Source of the DNA: Halogeometricum sp. S1BR25-6
GTDB taxonomy: Archaea > Halobacteriota > Halobacteria > Halobacteriales > Haloferacaceae
Direction: 5' to 3'
Length of the DNA: 64,000 nucleotides
Assembly: GCF_031624495.1 (NCBI RefSeq)
Contig: NZ_JAMQOP010000005.1
Coordinates: 1-64,000 of the forward strand
In this document: one piece after another, positions 8,755 through 16,812 of the stretch
How the letters are laid out: the number at the start of each line of letters is the position of its first letter
Position numbering within the stretch: the first letter of the stretch is position 1
Notes under the pieces: generated by a model
The model's database searches: none
What the model was told of the DNA's origin: nothing
The model's input: the letters and a program-made list of their open reading frames with translations, nothing else
Program-made: the position numbers and the translations under genes

Positions 8755-9375
8755 ATGGCCGTGGAAATCACGCGCGATCTGATCGTCGAGCGGCTAGGGC
8801 GCGTGAACTACGACCGGTTCCTCTTCTATCTAATGGGACCGTACAAGTCGTTCAACCTCGAATACGTTCTCAGCGAAGAGGAACGACGCGAGATCGACGT
8901 CGAAGACCTCCCGGGGCCGTTACGCCGACTCTTTCGGAGTAAGGACGATATCGACGCGGCACAAGCACTCCTGAGACGGGTACAAGGAGAACTCCGAGTC
9001 GACCCCGGAGTAAACGCGTTTCTGGCGCTCGACGTCGACGTGGACACCGACGACGTGGACGCGGCGACGCAGAGCGTCGAGTACACGAGATGCAGCAACG
9101 CGACTGCGTTCGTACTGCCGTTCCTTGGGCACAACTTCGGCGTCGGAGAAGAGGCCGGAAGCATCCTCGAAGCGCTCTCGGAGACACACGGCGACCGGTT
9201 GCTCTTCGCTCACGAGGACGACGTCACGAGCGCAATGATCCGGTCGGCGAAGGTACGCTGGGACCTCCGAGTCGAAACGTACGAGACTGAGTCGGAACTC
9301 GTCGACAAGCTCCGACTGTTCGCCGGCGGTATCATGCAGCGGGAACGGCGAGGTGAGCTGAACCGCTTAGACTGA
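8755..9375 (+). CDS. DUF7509-like haloarchaeal protein
   Basis: This 206-aa protein begins MAVEITRDLIVERLGRVNYD and has LFYLMGPYKSFNLEYVLSEE, then a region with FVLPFLGHNFGVGEEAGSIL and HGDRLLFAHEDDVTSAMI. The ordered, nucleotide-hydrolase-like pattern (YLMGPYK, then GEEAGSILE) suggests a small alpha/beta domain similar to the haloarchaeal DUF7509 group. The enzymatic role is unknown. It is GC-rich compared with its neighbours. A fragment of a paralogue sits at 6092-6187, so the window once held two copies. Confidence 0.75.
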   Translation: MAVEITRDLIVERLGRVNYDRFLFYLMGPYKSFNLEYVLSEEERREIDVEDLPGPLRRLFRSKDDIDAAQALLRRVQGELRVDPGVNAFLALDVDVDTDDVDAATQSVEYTRCSNATAFVLPFLGHNFGVGEEAGSILEALSETHGDRLLFAHEDDVTSAMIRSAKVRWDLRVETYETESELVDKLRLFAGGIMQRERRGELNRLD

Positions 9376-9435
9376 CTCCAAATTCCCAATCAGGGAATCC
9401 AAACCTCTGAGAAAACCTGACCGAAATGACGAGAT

Positions 9436-9602
9436 TCAGTAGTCTACGTAGTACTTCTCGTGCTCCCGCCCTAACTCAGCAGGCACCATCCGTAGGTAGA
9501 TCATCGTCAAGCGGATATCGTCGTGACCGAGGAGTTCCTTGATTCGGTAGATGTCCGCTCCGTTCTCCTTGAGTCGCTAGGTAACGTCGCGCGGAGGGTA
9601 TC
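9436..9602 (-). pseudogene. Second integrase C-terminal relic
   Basis: The minus strand ends in EKYYVDY and, going upstream, reads LGREH, MIYLRMVPAE and IYRIKELLGHDDIRL. This matches the tail of the relic at 1737-2180 with roughly 85 percent base identity by eye over about 165 bp. Beyond 9602 the similarity stops, and the frame is broken near 9585. It is an integrase remnant in the same orientation as the first, so the two form a direct repeat flanking about 7.5 kb. Confidence 0.8.
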
Positions 9603-10044
9603 TTTATGCTCCCATACGTCGGTAGGCTCGGGGTCGAGCGACCCGACTTCTGTCAGGAAGACTCGAGCCATACACCGGTGTTGGTCGACCTTTTTTCGAG
9701 AGAGATTGGCGAAGTCGGAGGTAGGGGGAGAACTCGTCCAATCACCCGGTGACCTTGTGTTCGTCGATCGAGTTGGGGCCCTCCACGGGAGAGAACTCGT
9801 CAGTATGCTCATCAGAACAGTCCCACCACAAACGTCTCGAAAGAGTTCGGTGGCCAGAGGACGTTCTCACGGGCTCTGATAGGAAGCCGCAAAATGGACG
9901 AGGAAAATTCTCAAAAAACCTCTGTCGTTTCTATGGGACCAGGTGGGTTCCAAACAAGTCATTCTAATCTCCCCTCACCGTCGTCAAAGGCAAGTTTGCT
10001 ACCGTAGCATACTCAAAATAACCTCCGACGAACAAGCGCTTGTA
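9603..10044. other. Gene-less stretch
   Basis: Open frames exist on both strands (for example 9523-9879 plus), but none has recognisable protein character. I see no promoter, repeat or RNA signal beyond the integrase scar at the left edge. Confidence 0.5.
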
Positions 10045-11580
10045 TCATAGTCGATCGTACACTGGATGACGATCGCCCTGCACTGCTGCTGCAAATTCAC
10101 CGAGGCCTTCACTTTCTGCTATTGCATGGAACTCACGACGGAACCTGCGCCGTGACTGTCGAATCGCGAGCCATATCAACAGCGTAGAGAGCGCCATCTG
10201 TGCTGCGGGTCCCAATCCGATAGCTGTGAATATGTACTCTGCCGAACTGTTCGTCCCTACTGCTGCTTGGGTCTCCTCAACGGTGCTAAGGATGGTTACA
10301 TTCGATAGCCCCTTTTGTGTAATGAGCTGTTCAGCAAGGGAACGTCCTTCCGGTGAGACAACAACGAAAACGCGTTCATAGTTCTCTACTCCGGCAGCAA
10401 CCTGATTAACAAAATGTTGCTCATCAGCCATAATCCCGGCTAACGTCTCAACTTCGCCACTGAAATGACCAGCCGAAAAATCAAGACGGAATTGGGATTC
10501 AGTACCGGTAAGCGGGACATTTGAGGGAGCGTTCCCCCAGCCGATATGATCGACTTTTACAGCCCATTCCTCAGCAAGTCGTCGCAGAACACCAGATGAG
10601 TCAATAGAGGAATGGATGCTTTCGATTGCGTCTGCAGTCTGCGAGAGTGTTCGTGTGACGTCATGAAGCGGACCTAAGACATCTGCAATCTGTTGTAGAG
10701 CAGTTGCGTGATCATCAGCTATTGGTGTATGTGTCGTACGGAACGACGTAGCGTTTGCAAAGAATCCTGCTCCGAAGGCTGACTCAGCAGGTACTGGACT
10801 ATTGGATTGTCTCAGCTTACTGCTTTGCTCATCTCTTGTTCCCTTCTGATTTCGATCACGTTCAAGCATCAAATTGTCTCCTTGGGGAAGTGTCCCTAAA
10901 TCAAAGGGTGGATCAATTGAACTATCTCCTGAGTCCCACTGTGTCTCACGATCACTCTTGGTCGTATCAGTGAAGTCAAGTTCCGTGTCAATACGGTCAA
11001 ATCCAGTATCAATGGAGACGGTATCAGTATCGACGCGGTCGATACCGAGATAAGTAAGGTCGAGTCTAGTGTCGATTCGATCGATACCCAAATTGATGCG
11101 TGGCTTGGTAGGTTCGTCGGATTTATTAACGTCTATAGCCTCCGAAGAACTACTATCGCACTCGTTCCTGAATCCCGGGATATCATCACGTAGATGCGGA
11201 TAATCCTCCGCTGAGCTATGCAGTCGCTGTACCTCCTCCTCAAGGGCCTCTATTGTTTTCGCATCGACTCCTTGGACATCTTCTAACATCTCGGAGAGCA
11301 CGAACGTACGAGCTGCGAGTTTAGCCTCTTCGGAGGACATATTTGTAAGACTCCGCGAAAATTCCACGATAGCGACGAATTGGTCTGGATACTCCTCCAT
11401 TAGCATGGTGATCGATGCGAGAGTCTTATCGTCGTAGCCGAGATCGTTAGCTCTCTCGACTATCTCACGCATCTGCTTTTCTGAGTGCCGGTCGTTTACA
11501 AATCGACCCGCAGTGTTGACAGCACCGAGCGCAGCGCCGCCAGCAACTGCTTTCGCTAAAAGGACTACCACTGGGAGCAT
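10045..11580 (-). CDS. Large membrane-associated protein with IDRIDT repeats
   Basis: This 511-aa protein is not recognised. Its N-terminus MLPVVVLLAKAVAGGAALGA is hydrophobic and could be a membrane or signal-like segment. Residues 30-130 are helical and resemble a tellurite-resistance- or SipW-like four-helix domain only superficially. Residues 166-207 are three 14-residue repeats. A Ser/Thr-rich region follows, then an ordered domain (about 330-450) with FRLDFSAGHFSGEVETLAGI and ERVFVVVSPEGRSLAEQL. One strong transmembrane helix (GLGPAAQMALSTLLIWLAI) is followed by RQSRRRFRREF, a positive-inside signal. It could be a membrane-tethered sensor. Confidence 0.75.
   Translation of the reverse strand: MLPVVVLLAKAVAGGAALGAVNTAGRFVNDRHSEKQMREIVERANDLGYDDKTLASITMLMEEYPDQFVAIVEFSRSLTNMSSEEAKLAARTFVLSEMLEDVQGVDAKTIEALEEEVQRLHSSAEDYPHLRDDIPGFRNECDSSSSEAIDVNKSDEPTKPRINLGIDRIDTRLDLTYLGIDRVDTDTVSIDTGFDRIDTELDFTDTTKSDRETQWDSGDSSIDPPFDLGTLPQGDNLMLERDRNQKGTRDEQSSKLRQSNSPVPAESAFGAGFFANATSFRTTHTPIADDHATALQQIADVLGPLHDVTRTLSQTADAIESIHSSIDSSGVLRRLAEEWAVKVDHIGWGNAPSNVPLTGTESQFRLDFSAGHFSGEVETLAGIMADEQHFVNQVAAGVENYERVFVVVSPEGRSLAEQLITQKGLSNVTILSTVEETQAAVGTNSSAEYIFTAIGLGPAAQMALSTLLIWLAIRQSRRRFRREFHAIAESEGLGEFAAAVQGDRHPVYDRL
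10960..11085 (-). repeat. Three in-frame 42-bp repeats (IDRIDT motif)
   Basis: Within the 511-aa protein, residues 166-179, 180-193 and 194-207 are three consecutive 14-residue units: IDRIDTRLDLTYLG, IDRVDTDTVSIDTG and FDRIDTELDFTDTT. The period is exactly 14 residues (42 bp). The alternation of Ile/Leu and Asp suggests a short beta-solenoid or a multivalent binding strip. Confidence 0.8.
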
Positions 11581-11735
11581 TCAGTAACTCCTCCAGATGT
11601 CCCCGGATCTCTCTTGAAAAAGAACTCTCAGGGCCAAATTACTGATATTCATAGAATATAATAGATGAGACACCATATCAATGTAACTGAATGTGAGGTA
11701 TAGCTCCTAGTCTCCCTTCACAGATCACCGCCTAT

Positions 11736-11895
11736 CTATACTTTCATCAAATGGTCATAAACCCGCTCAGTCGTTTGAATCGAACGGTGCCGCAACTGAT
11801 TCCGAACGTCGTAAAGAATGTCTCCGTTCTCGACGTTCATCATCCAATAGGCAACACTATGGCAGAGCGTGTGCGGTAATACTGGTTACCTCCTC
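11736..11895 (-). pseudogene. Third integrase C-terminal relic (different subfamily)
   Basis: The minus strand reads PHTLCHSVAYWMMNVENGD, then ILYDVRNQLRHRSIQTTERV and YDHLMKV before a stop. This is the HxxR to Tyr end of a tyrosine recombinase. The HxxR arginine is Cys (HTLC) and an in-frame stop lies just upstream, so it is inactive. It is not closely similar to the other two relics. The surrounding 11581-12138 has no other supported gene; a TATA-like ATTATATATC at about 12101 precedes the next small gene. Confidence 0.8.
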
Positions 11896-12138
11896 GGAAC
11901 AAATCCAATCTCGCGCCTGAGCGTCAGACTCTCATTGTGGAGCCTCTCGGCCTCGTCGTTGGCTTCGGCCTATCTGTGCTCTAAGCAGTGGTGTGACTGC
12001 AGCCAACCGGTTTTGACTCGGAGATAGCCGTCTACGTTACTCGTGAGAGTCATCCGTGTGTTCATATAGTATAATAAATAATTGTCGAGTAGGCGAACAT
12101 ATTATATATCAAGAACTGCCAATTGTTGTTGAGTGGAT

Positions 12139-12306
12139 ATGTTACCACTGGTATCGGTAGCCGCCGTCGCAGCCACTGTCCTCAGCGTAGGGGCTGTCGG
12201 CCACCAAGCTTCAAAATGCCGTAATGCCTTCAGTCACGACATAGAGTCCCTATACGAGCGTAACACCTGTTCGAGGAACGATCGGGAAGACAAATTAGGA
12301 GTCTGA
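12139..12306 (+). CDS. Small membrane peptide (55 aa)
   Basis: A 55-residue frame starts with ATG at 12139 and ends with TGA at 12306. It begins MLPLVSVAAVAATVLSVGAV, one hydrophobic helix, followed by a polar tail with two cysteines (KCRNAF, NTCSRN). The next gene starts only 4 bases after its stop, so the two are probably cotranscribed and translationally coupled. Its opening resembles that of the 511-aa protein at 10045-11580. A short membrane protein next to a nuclease-like gene recalls toxin or effector pairs, but this is inference. Confidence 0.5.
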   Translation: MLPLVSVAAVAATVLSVGAVGHQASKCRNAFSHDIESLYERNTCSRNDREDKLGV

Positions 12307-12310
12307 ATCC

Positions 12311-12907
12311 ATGTCATCGTCCAATATTGAATCCAAGGCTAACCAGAATACCGCCTATCTCCACAATGACGTTCTGTACGTTCCGAATGACGTGCTCGAA
12401 GACATCGCCGAGGAACTCGGTATCGATCCCACGCTCGTCAAGAAGGGAAAGCGAGCTGCTGCCAGTGCGTCTCTCGTGAAACAACTTGCATCGATGATTG
12501 CTGATGTCGGCACAGACAATCACGCTCAGGCAGGCGTCGCCGAGCGAATTCACGCGAAAGAACTCGCTCGGAAGCTCAGAGGCGAAGCGGTCTTCGATAG
12601 CACCAGCGTTTATGCACCGGACGGTGGCGTTGACGCCGTGATCAAGACCGCAGACGCTGAGTTTAAGCTACAGGTCAAACATCTCGCCGAACAAGTGGGT
12701 GACGCGACGACCAAGGAGTACGCTGATATTGTCGATTATCTCGCATCAACCAGCGGGTTCAGGGAGAGTGCTGATCCCACGGCTCATGGGATTCAGGGTT
12801 TCTCAAAGGCTGACTGGTCGTGGCAAGGACGAACCGAACTTCGCAGACACCAGTTCATCAATGGGATACGAGAACTCTACATCATGGCCCGCAGCGGGTT
12901 GGACTAA
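12311..12907 (+). CDS. Putative nuclease-like protein (D...QxK)
   Basis: This 198-aa protein has helices at 25-95, including ERIHAKELARKLRGEAVFDS, and then GGVDAVIKTADAEFKLQVKH. Here D108 and Q121-V-K123 resemble the D...QxK active site of Mrr-like PD-(D/E)XK nucleases. The C-terminal 60 residues carry SWQGRTELRRHQFINGI. The fold assignment is tentative because the spacing is short and no glutamate precedes the core clearly. It lies 4 bp after the 55-aa membrane peptide. Confidence 0.6.
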   Translation: MSSSNIESKANQNTAYLHNDVLYVPNDVLEDIAEELGIDPTLVKKGKRAAASASLVKQLASMIADVGTDNHAQAGVAERIHAKELARKLRGEAVFDSTSVYAPDGGVDAVIKTADAEFKLQVKHLAEQVGDATTKEYADIVDYLASTSGFRESADPTAHGIQGFSKADWSWQGRTELRRHQFINGIRELYIMARSGLD

Positions 12908-13341
12908 CTTGATCGCCATGTGAGAACCTTCACAGGGATCACTCGCGAATTCCTGAGTTCCCTGATGAGACGCCGTAAGTAAACCACCGCAGCTAGCTCA
13001 TGGTCCTCGCACTCACTCTCTCGGCTAGCAAATCGTTCTCATTACCGTTTGCTACTTCGTCTACAAGTGGTACCAGAACCGAGATTCTGATCGGATCACC
13101 AACGCTCCGGGTGGAGGGACTTCGAGGGTCTAACTCTCCAACTTGTCAGTATGCACGATCCAGTCTTTTCGGTTGTCACCGGACGAGCCATTCTCTGTGC
13201 CGCAAAGAGGCGAGTACGGCTGATGGATGAGTGGGTTTAGAATGTGAACTAGAACGTGGTTTCTCGTAGCCGTTAAGAATTCAGCAGACAAGCGAGTGGC
13301 GGGGTTCACGAGCGTAGTGAGTCACAACCGTTGAGATCCCT
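12908..13341. other. Gene-less stretch
   Basis: No convincing gene is seen. A plus frame at 13000-13230 lacks acidic haloarchaeal protein character. The right part contains CACGAGCGTAGTGAGTCAC, a short imperfect palindrome of the kind common in haloarchaeal spacers. Confidence 0.4.
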
Positions 13342-13374
13342 AAGAGGGTGGGTGTGTTCATCCCAGACCCTCTT
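13342..13374 (-). terminator. Stem-loop downstream of the DUF6788-like operon
   Basis: AAGAGGGT (13342-13349) pairs perfectly with ACCCTCTT (13367-13374), and an inner GGG/CCC extends the stem. It lies 54 bp beyond the stop of the leftward operon 13428-14045, so a terminator or 3' end role is plausible. It could also be the end hairpin of a lost insertion sequence. Confidence 0.4.
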
Positions 13375-13427
13375 GTCATCCAAGGGGGGTCTCTGCTGGA
13401 GAAGAATCTACTGAATTGAGCGAGGCT

Positions 13428-13727
13428 CTAGACGCATTCCCCCACTGCGGATTTCATCGTGAACGACCACGTATAGGTATCCCATACGCCGTCGTTCGTG
13501 ATCCCGTGTGTAGGATTGACTGAGGGACGAATATCTCGTGGACCCATATGCTGAATCGCATTGAGGACGTCTTTGATACCGCTGGTCATCTCGACATCCG
13601 CGAGTTCATCTTTCGACTTCGCCGGTTCACGCAACATCTCGTCGGACGTGCCCTCGGCAACCGTCGGACCATGCAAAGATGGCTGCAGCAGTTCGATACC
13701 ATCTAAGCATCGTTGTATATCTTCCAA
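13428..13727 (-). CDS. Hypothetical protein, second gene of the origin-proximal operon
   Basis: This 99-aa acidic protein is not recognised. It begins MEDIQRCLDGIELLQPSLHG and ends with the aromatic strand-like segment VWDTYTWSFTMKSA. It follows the DUF6788-like gene by 12 bp on the same strand, so the two are probably cotranscribed. The position next to the replication origin suggests a plasmid maintenance or toxin-antitoxin role, but no motif proves it. Confidence 0.55.
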   Translation of the reverse strand: MEDIQRCLDGIELLQPSLHGPTVAEGTSDEMLREPAKSKDELADVEMTSGIKDVLNAIQHMGPRDIRPSVNPTHGITNDGVWDTYTWSFTMKSAVGECV

Positions 13728-13739
13728 TTTAGTGATTTG

Positions 13740-14045
13740 TTAGCTGTTGTCAACAGGTTCCTTATATTGTGAGCGGATCTTGTCTCCATCCCGCCACTGC
13801 CAATACCAGTACTCATTGCCGTTGATCTTCTTCTTCGTTAAAGTCGCTTTACCTGGAACACCTTCCGGGAGATCGTCGCCACGGATATCCTTCCGTACCT
13901 CATCGTCTTGCTCTGCTTTCTTCTCGATGCGTTTCTCACGTCGCTGATCCTCGGCCAGCTGATCGGCTAGCCTTACAATGTCGTCCAGTTGTCGTGGAGT
14001 GAGCTTCTCAAGTTCCTCTTCCAAGTGATCCGGCACACGACTCAT
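13740..14045 (-). CDS. DUF6788-like protein
   Basis: This 101-aa protein has a helical, coiled-coil-like N-terminus (LEKLTPRQLDDIVRLADQLA) and a C-terminal beta unit with KATLTKKKINGNEYWYWQWR then GDKIRSQYK. The latter matches the DUF6788 pattern of a basic hairpin ending in YWYWQW and a KSxYx strand. Proteins of this group are small plasmid or provirus proteins, possibly DNA-binding. It is the first gene of a leftward operon. Two GTTGGTTAA repeats lie 12 and 33 bp upstream of its start. Confidence 0.7.
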   Translation of the reverse strand: MSRVPDHLEEELEKLTPRQLDDIVRLADQLAEDQRREKRIEKKAEQDDEVRKDIRGDDLPEGVPGKATLTKKKINGNEYWYWQWRDGDKIRSQYKEPVDNS

Positions 14046-14056
14046 GTTTCTCGTTC

Positions 14057-14086
14057 GTTGGTTAATTACGAGCTATTGTTGGTTAA
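14057..14086 (-). promoter_or_regulatory. Paired GTTGGTTAA operator candidate
   Basis: GTTGGTTAA occurs at 14057-14065 and 14078-14086, 21 bp apart (two helical turns), immediately upstream of the leftward operon starting at 14045. Further copies are at 14658-14666 and, inverted, at 14625-14633 and 1698-1706. Spacing and position suggest a regulator binding site. Confidence 0.4.
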
Positions 14087-14246
14087 CTCTATCGACGAGA
14101 GGAGGAAATCCGTGGATAGCGGTACATCTGGCACACCATATTTCACGGGTCTATGCTCTCGAGATGAAGACAGTTGGCGGTCGTTCCCTACCGTTTCACT
14201 CCGACTAGCGACCAATGAATACCGTCATATAGAGGACACCCCACCG

Positions 14247-15241
14247 TGTCCGCATAATTTGGTAATATGAGCGCCAGATGCTTGCTTATCCCATTTTTTA
14301 TTAGCGCCAGTCATTCAGAATCGCAGGACCGATGAGGACACCCCTATCGATTTGTTCTACATCGTCTCCATCTCCCAAAAATCCGAGAATAATATCGTAA
14401 AGTCGTAATATATGAGAGATAATTCAGATCACTGTCTCTCTCATTACTTCCATCGTGTCAAGCTTCGTTCGAGAGGGTTCTTTCCCGTGAGAACAAATCG
14501 ATAAGGGTGGGCCTCCGCATCCCGGTGATTTGAATATAATTCACTGGCATCCACGTCACTGGAGCGTCGACGCGCACAATCCCCGTGCCCCCAATGACAA
14601 GACGATTTGAGTATATAGCTCTAGTTAACCAACGAGAAGACGTGTTTTGGTAGTTTTGTTGGTTAAGAACACTGGTCACCGCTCACGGTCGATTTCGAGC
14701 TTCTGGATAGCTTGTTCGAACACACCCGGATGACGATGGGAATTCTCAGGATGACCCCGAATGGACTGCGCTGGTAGACGTCTACATCATCCGTATCCTA
14801 GAGTCAGAATTGTTGGGATACCCCCCTGTGTCCGCATAACCTTCTGAGGAAGGGCTATAGATATCGGAGGAAAAGAACCCCCACCCCCCACCATGTCCGC
14901 ATAAACACTCGAAACATGTTTGGACGTTTCCCCCTGTCCCCCCACCATGTCCGCATAAACACTCGAAACATGTTTGGACGTTTCCCCCTGTCCCCCCACC
15001 GTGTCCGCATAATTTGAACGCAAGAACGTCAGACGTCTCGACTTACGTCGATTCCTCGCTAGGAGCAGTTGATTTTAATTTGAGGGATTAACTACTACGG
15101 ACCAACTAGTTTCTTCATCACTTAGTTCTTTGCCTATCCTAGTTCTATCACCGGGAATTTGCGAGAGGATAGGTTCTCGGTCCGAAATTATGCGGACACA
15201 GTGGGGGGAGGGGGTATTAAACCAATCCAGCTATGCGGACA
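14247..15241. other. Replication origin with inverted initiator-binding repeats
   Basis: Seven copies of TGTCCGCATAA flank the initiator gene. Five are direct (14247-14257, 14829-14839, 14894-14904, 14948-14958, 15002-15012). Two are inverted, TTATGCGGACA at 15188-15198 and a one-mismatch copy at 15231-15241. Most have a run of C (or G in the inverted copy) beside them, as haloarchaeal origin recognition boxes do. Between the two clusters, 15060-15110 is A/T-rich (TTGATTTTAATTTGAGGG), a likely unwinding element. The orc1/cdc6 gene lies directly downstream. This matches the usual haloarchaeal origin layout, with a repeat core specific to this initiator. Confidence 0.85.
14879..15012 (+). repeat. 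54-bp tandem repeats carrying initiator boxes
   Basis: A 54-bp unit runs from one CCCCACCATGTCCGCATAAA core to the next (cores at 14894, 14948 and 15002) and includes CACTCGAAACATGTTTGGAC. The first two units are practically identical and the third keeps only its core. The spacing of 54 bp, about five helical turns, places the initiator sites on the same DNA face. Confidence 0.9.
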
Positions 15242-15300
15242 CACTGGACACTCCGGACGAGGGGGCTTTATATGCATTCGTGTTATTGGTGCTGCACAAG

Positions 15301-16578
15301 ATGGCGGATGATGAAACGGGTTCGGGGAATCCCTACGGTTCACTCGACAGCAATCCCTACGGTACGTCTGTTGAGATTTTTGCCGATGAAAGCGTTCTCA
15401 AGGAAGATTGGCAACCCGAGCAACTTCCCGAGCGGGAACCTGAGCTCGAAGAGATCAGGAACGCTCTCGCCCCTGCAACACGAGGAGTTAACGCACATAA
15501 CCTCTTTCTCTACGGGAAAACTGGCCAAGGAAAAACGGTAGCAATCGACCACGAAATCGAGTTACTGCAAGAGTATGCCAACAGTAGTGACGATCTCAAT
15601 CTAAGCGTCGTCAAGACCAGTGCGAACAATCAAACAACGAGCTATCAGCTCTGCGCTCATCTCATCAAGGAGATTCGTGGTGGGACGAAGAAGCCGAGTG
15701 GGATCGACCAGCAGTCAATGTTCGATCTCCTATACCAAGAGATTAGCAGTCTCAAAGACACAGTTATCATCGTCATTGACGAAATTGATGCTATCGGGAG
15801 TAACGACGAACTCCTATATGAGCTCCCGAGAGCACGGAAAAATAGCCACATTGACGATCAATGGGTGAGTGTTATTGGGATTAGTAACAACCTTCAATTC
15901 CGAGATAACCTCTCGCCAAAAGTCAAAGATTCTCTCTACGATTCAGAGATTGAATTTGCTCCGTACAACGCCAATCAGTTGACTACCATTCTAGAGCGGC
16001 GGGCAAAACGCGCGTTTGTCGATGGTGTTCTCGATGGCGAGGTCATTCCGTTGTGTTCTGCGTTCGCTGCTCAAGACGAAGGCAGTGCTCGGCAAGCTAT
16101 CCGTCTCTTGTATAAGGCGGGTGAGTTGGCCCTTAATCGCGATGACGAAGCCGTGTATGAACCGCATGTGCGTGAAGCTCGCGATATCCTTGAACGGAAA
16201 CGAATCGAAGAAGGAATGCGGAGTCTGACGACACAGGATCTGTTCGCACTTCTCTCTATCGTAGCACTTGAGATCGACGAAGAGACACCGGCCCGGACGC
16301 GCCAAGTATTTCAGAAGTACAAATCAATTGTCGAGAGACTTGATGGGAACCAACTCGTTGAGCGCCGCGTCCGCGACCATCTCCAAAGTCTCGGAATGCA
16401 GGGATTCCTCCTTGCTGAAACCCGGAACACAGGTATTCAAGGTGGATCTCACTACCGATTCGAGCTGAAAACAGATCTTGAAGCTACTCTTGATATCCTT
16501 GGTGAAGACGGCCGCATTGATGATGTCGTTGAGGATCTATTTAATATTGCGTCTGCGAAGAGACTAATCTCTAATTGA
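15301..16578 (+). CDS. orc1: Orc1/Cdc6 replication initiator
   Basis: This 425-aa AAA+ ATPase has Walker A GKTGQGKT at 72-79, Walker B VIIVIDEIDAIG at about 150-161, sensor 1 VIGISNN and the arginine-containing lid region (DEGSARQAIRLLYKAGELA). The C-terminal part is the winged-helix origin-binding domain. It should bind the TGTCCGCATAA repeats upstream and load MCM. The start is taken at ATG 15301 (MADDETGSGN). An in-frame upstream start at 15130 would read through the inverted initiator boxes and is unlikely. Binding of the box at 15231-15241, 60 bp before the start, could also autoregulate the gene. It is probably the plasmid's own initiator. Confidence 0.95.
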   Translation: MADDETGSGNPYGSLDSNPYGTSVEIFADESVLKEDWQPEQLPEREPELEEIRNALAPATRGVNAHNLFLYGKTGQGKTVAIDHEIELLQEYANSSDDLNLSVVKTSANNQTTSYQLCAHLIKEIRGGTKKPSGIDQQSMFDLLYQEISSLKDTVIIVIDEIDAIGSNDELLYELPRARKNSHIDDQWVSVIGISNNLQFRDNLSPKVKDSLYDSEIEFAPYNANQLTTILERRAKRAFVDGVLDGEVIPLCSAFAAQDEGSARQAIRLLYKAGELALNRDDEAVYEPHVREARDILERKRIEEGMRSLTTQDLFALLSIVALEIDEETPARTRQVFQKYKSIVERLDGNQLVERRVRDHLQSLGMQGFLLAETRNTGIQGGSHYRFELKTDLEATLDILGEDGRIDDVVEDLFNIASAKRLISN

Positions 16579-16812
16579 AGTCACGTATATCAATGCTGTG
16601 TCTGTTAATTTCCAATTCTCACCCGGGAAATATTATCCCACGAGTTGAATCCTAACGCTGATTTCAGCATAATTCAAGGTGGAGCCTCCGGCCTCAAGGA
16701 GCGAACAACGTGAGCGAGTTGGCCGGAGAGGAAACAGACATGGTACGACGTAACCGGCGTACTGCGACTGACCGACCCCGACGTATAAGTACTGTTGGGG
16801 CTTCTCTGAAGT

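Noticed and set aside
8195-8782. 195-aa plus-strand frame
   Set aside because: It is antisense to the ArsR-type regulator, whose HTH sequence is unmistakable.
9523-9879. 118-aa plus-strand frame
   Set aside because: It begins inside the antisense of an integrase relic and shows no recognisable sequence pattern.
14458-14679. 73-aa minus-strand frame in the origin region
   Set aside because: Composition is not haloarchaeal, it has no SD or relative, and it spans likely regulatory repeats.
14879-15012. CRISPR-like array
   Set aside because: The 54-bp tandem units are nearly identical over their whole length with no variable spacers, and carry initiator boxes; they are origin repeats.
15130-15300. 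Upstream extension of Orc1/Cdc6
   Set aside because: It would translate through inverted initiator boxes; family N-termini begin near the ATG at 15301.
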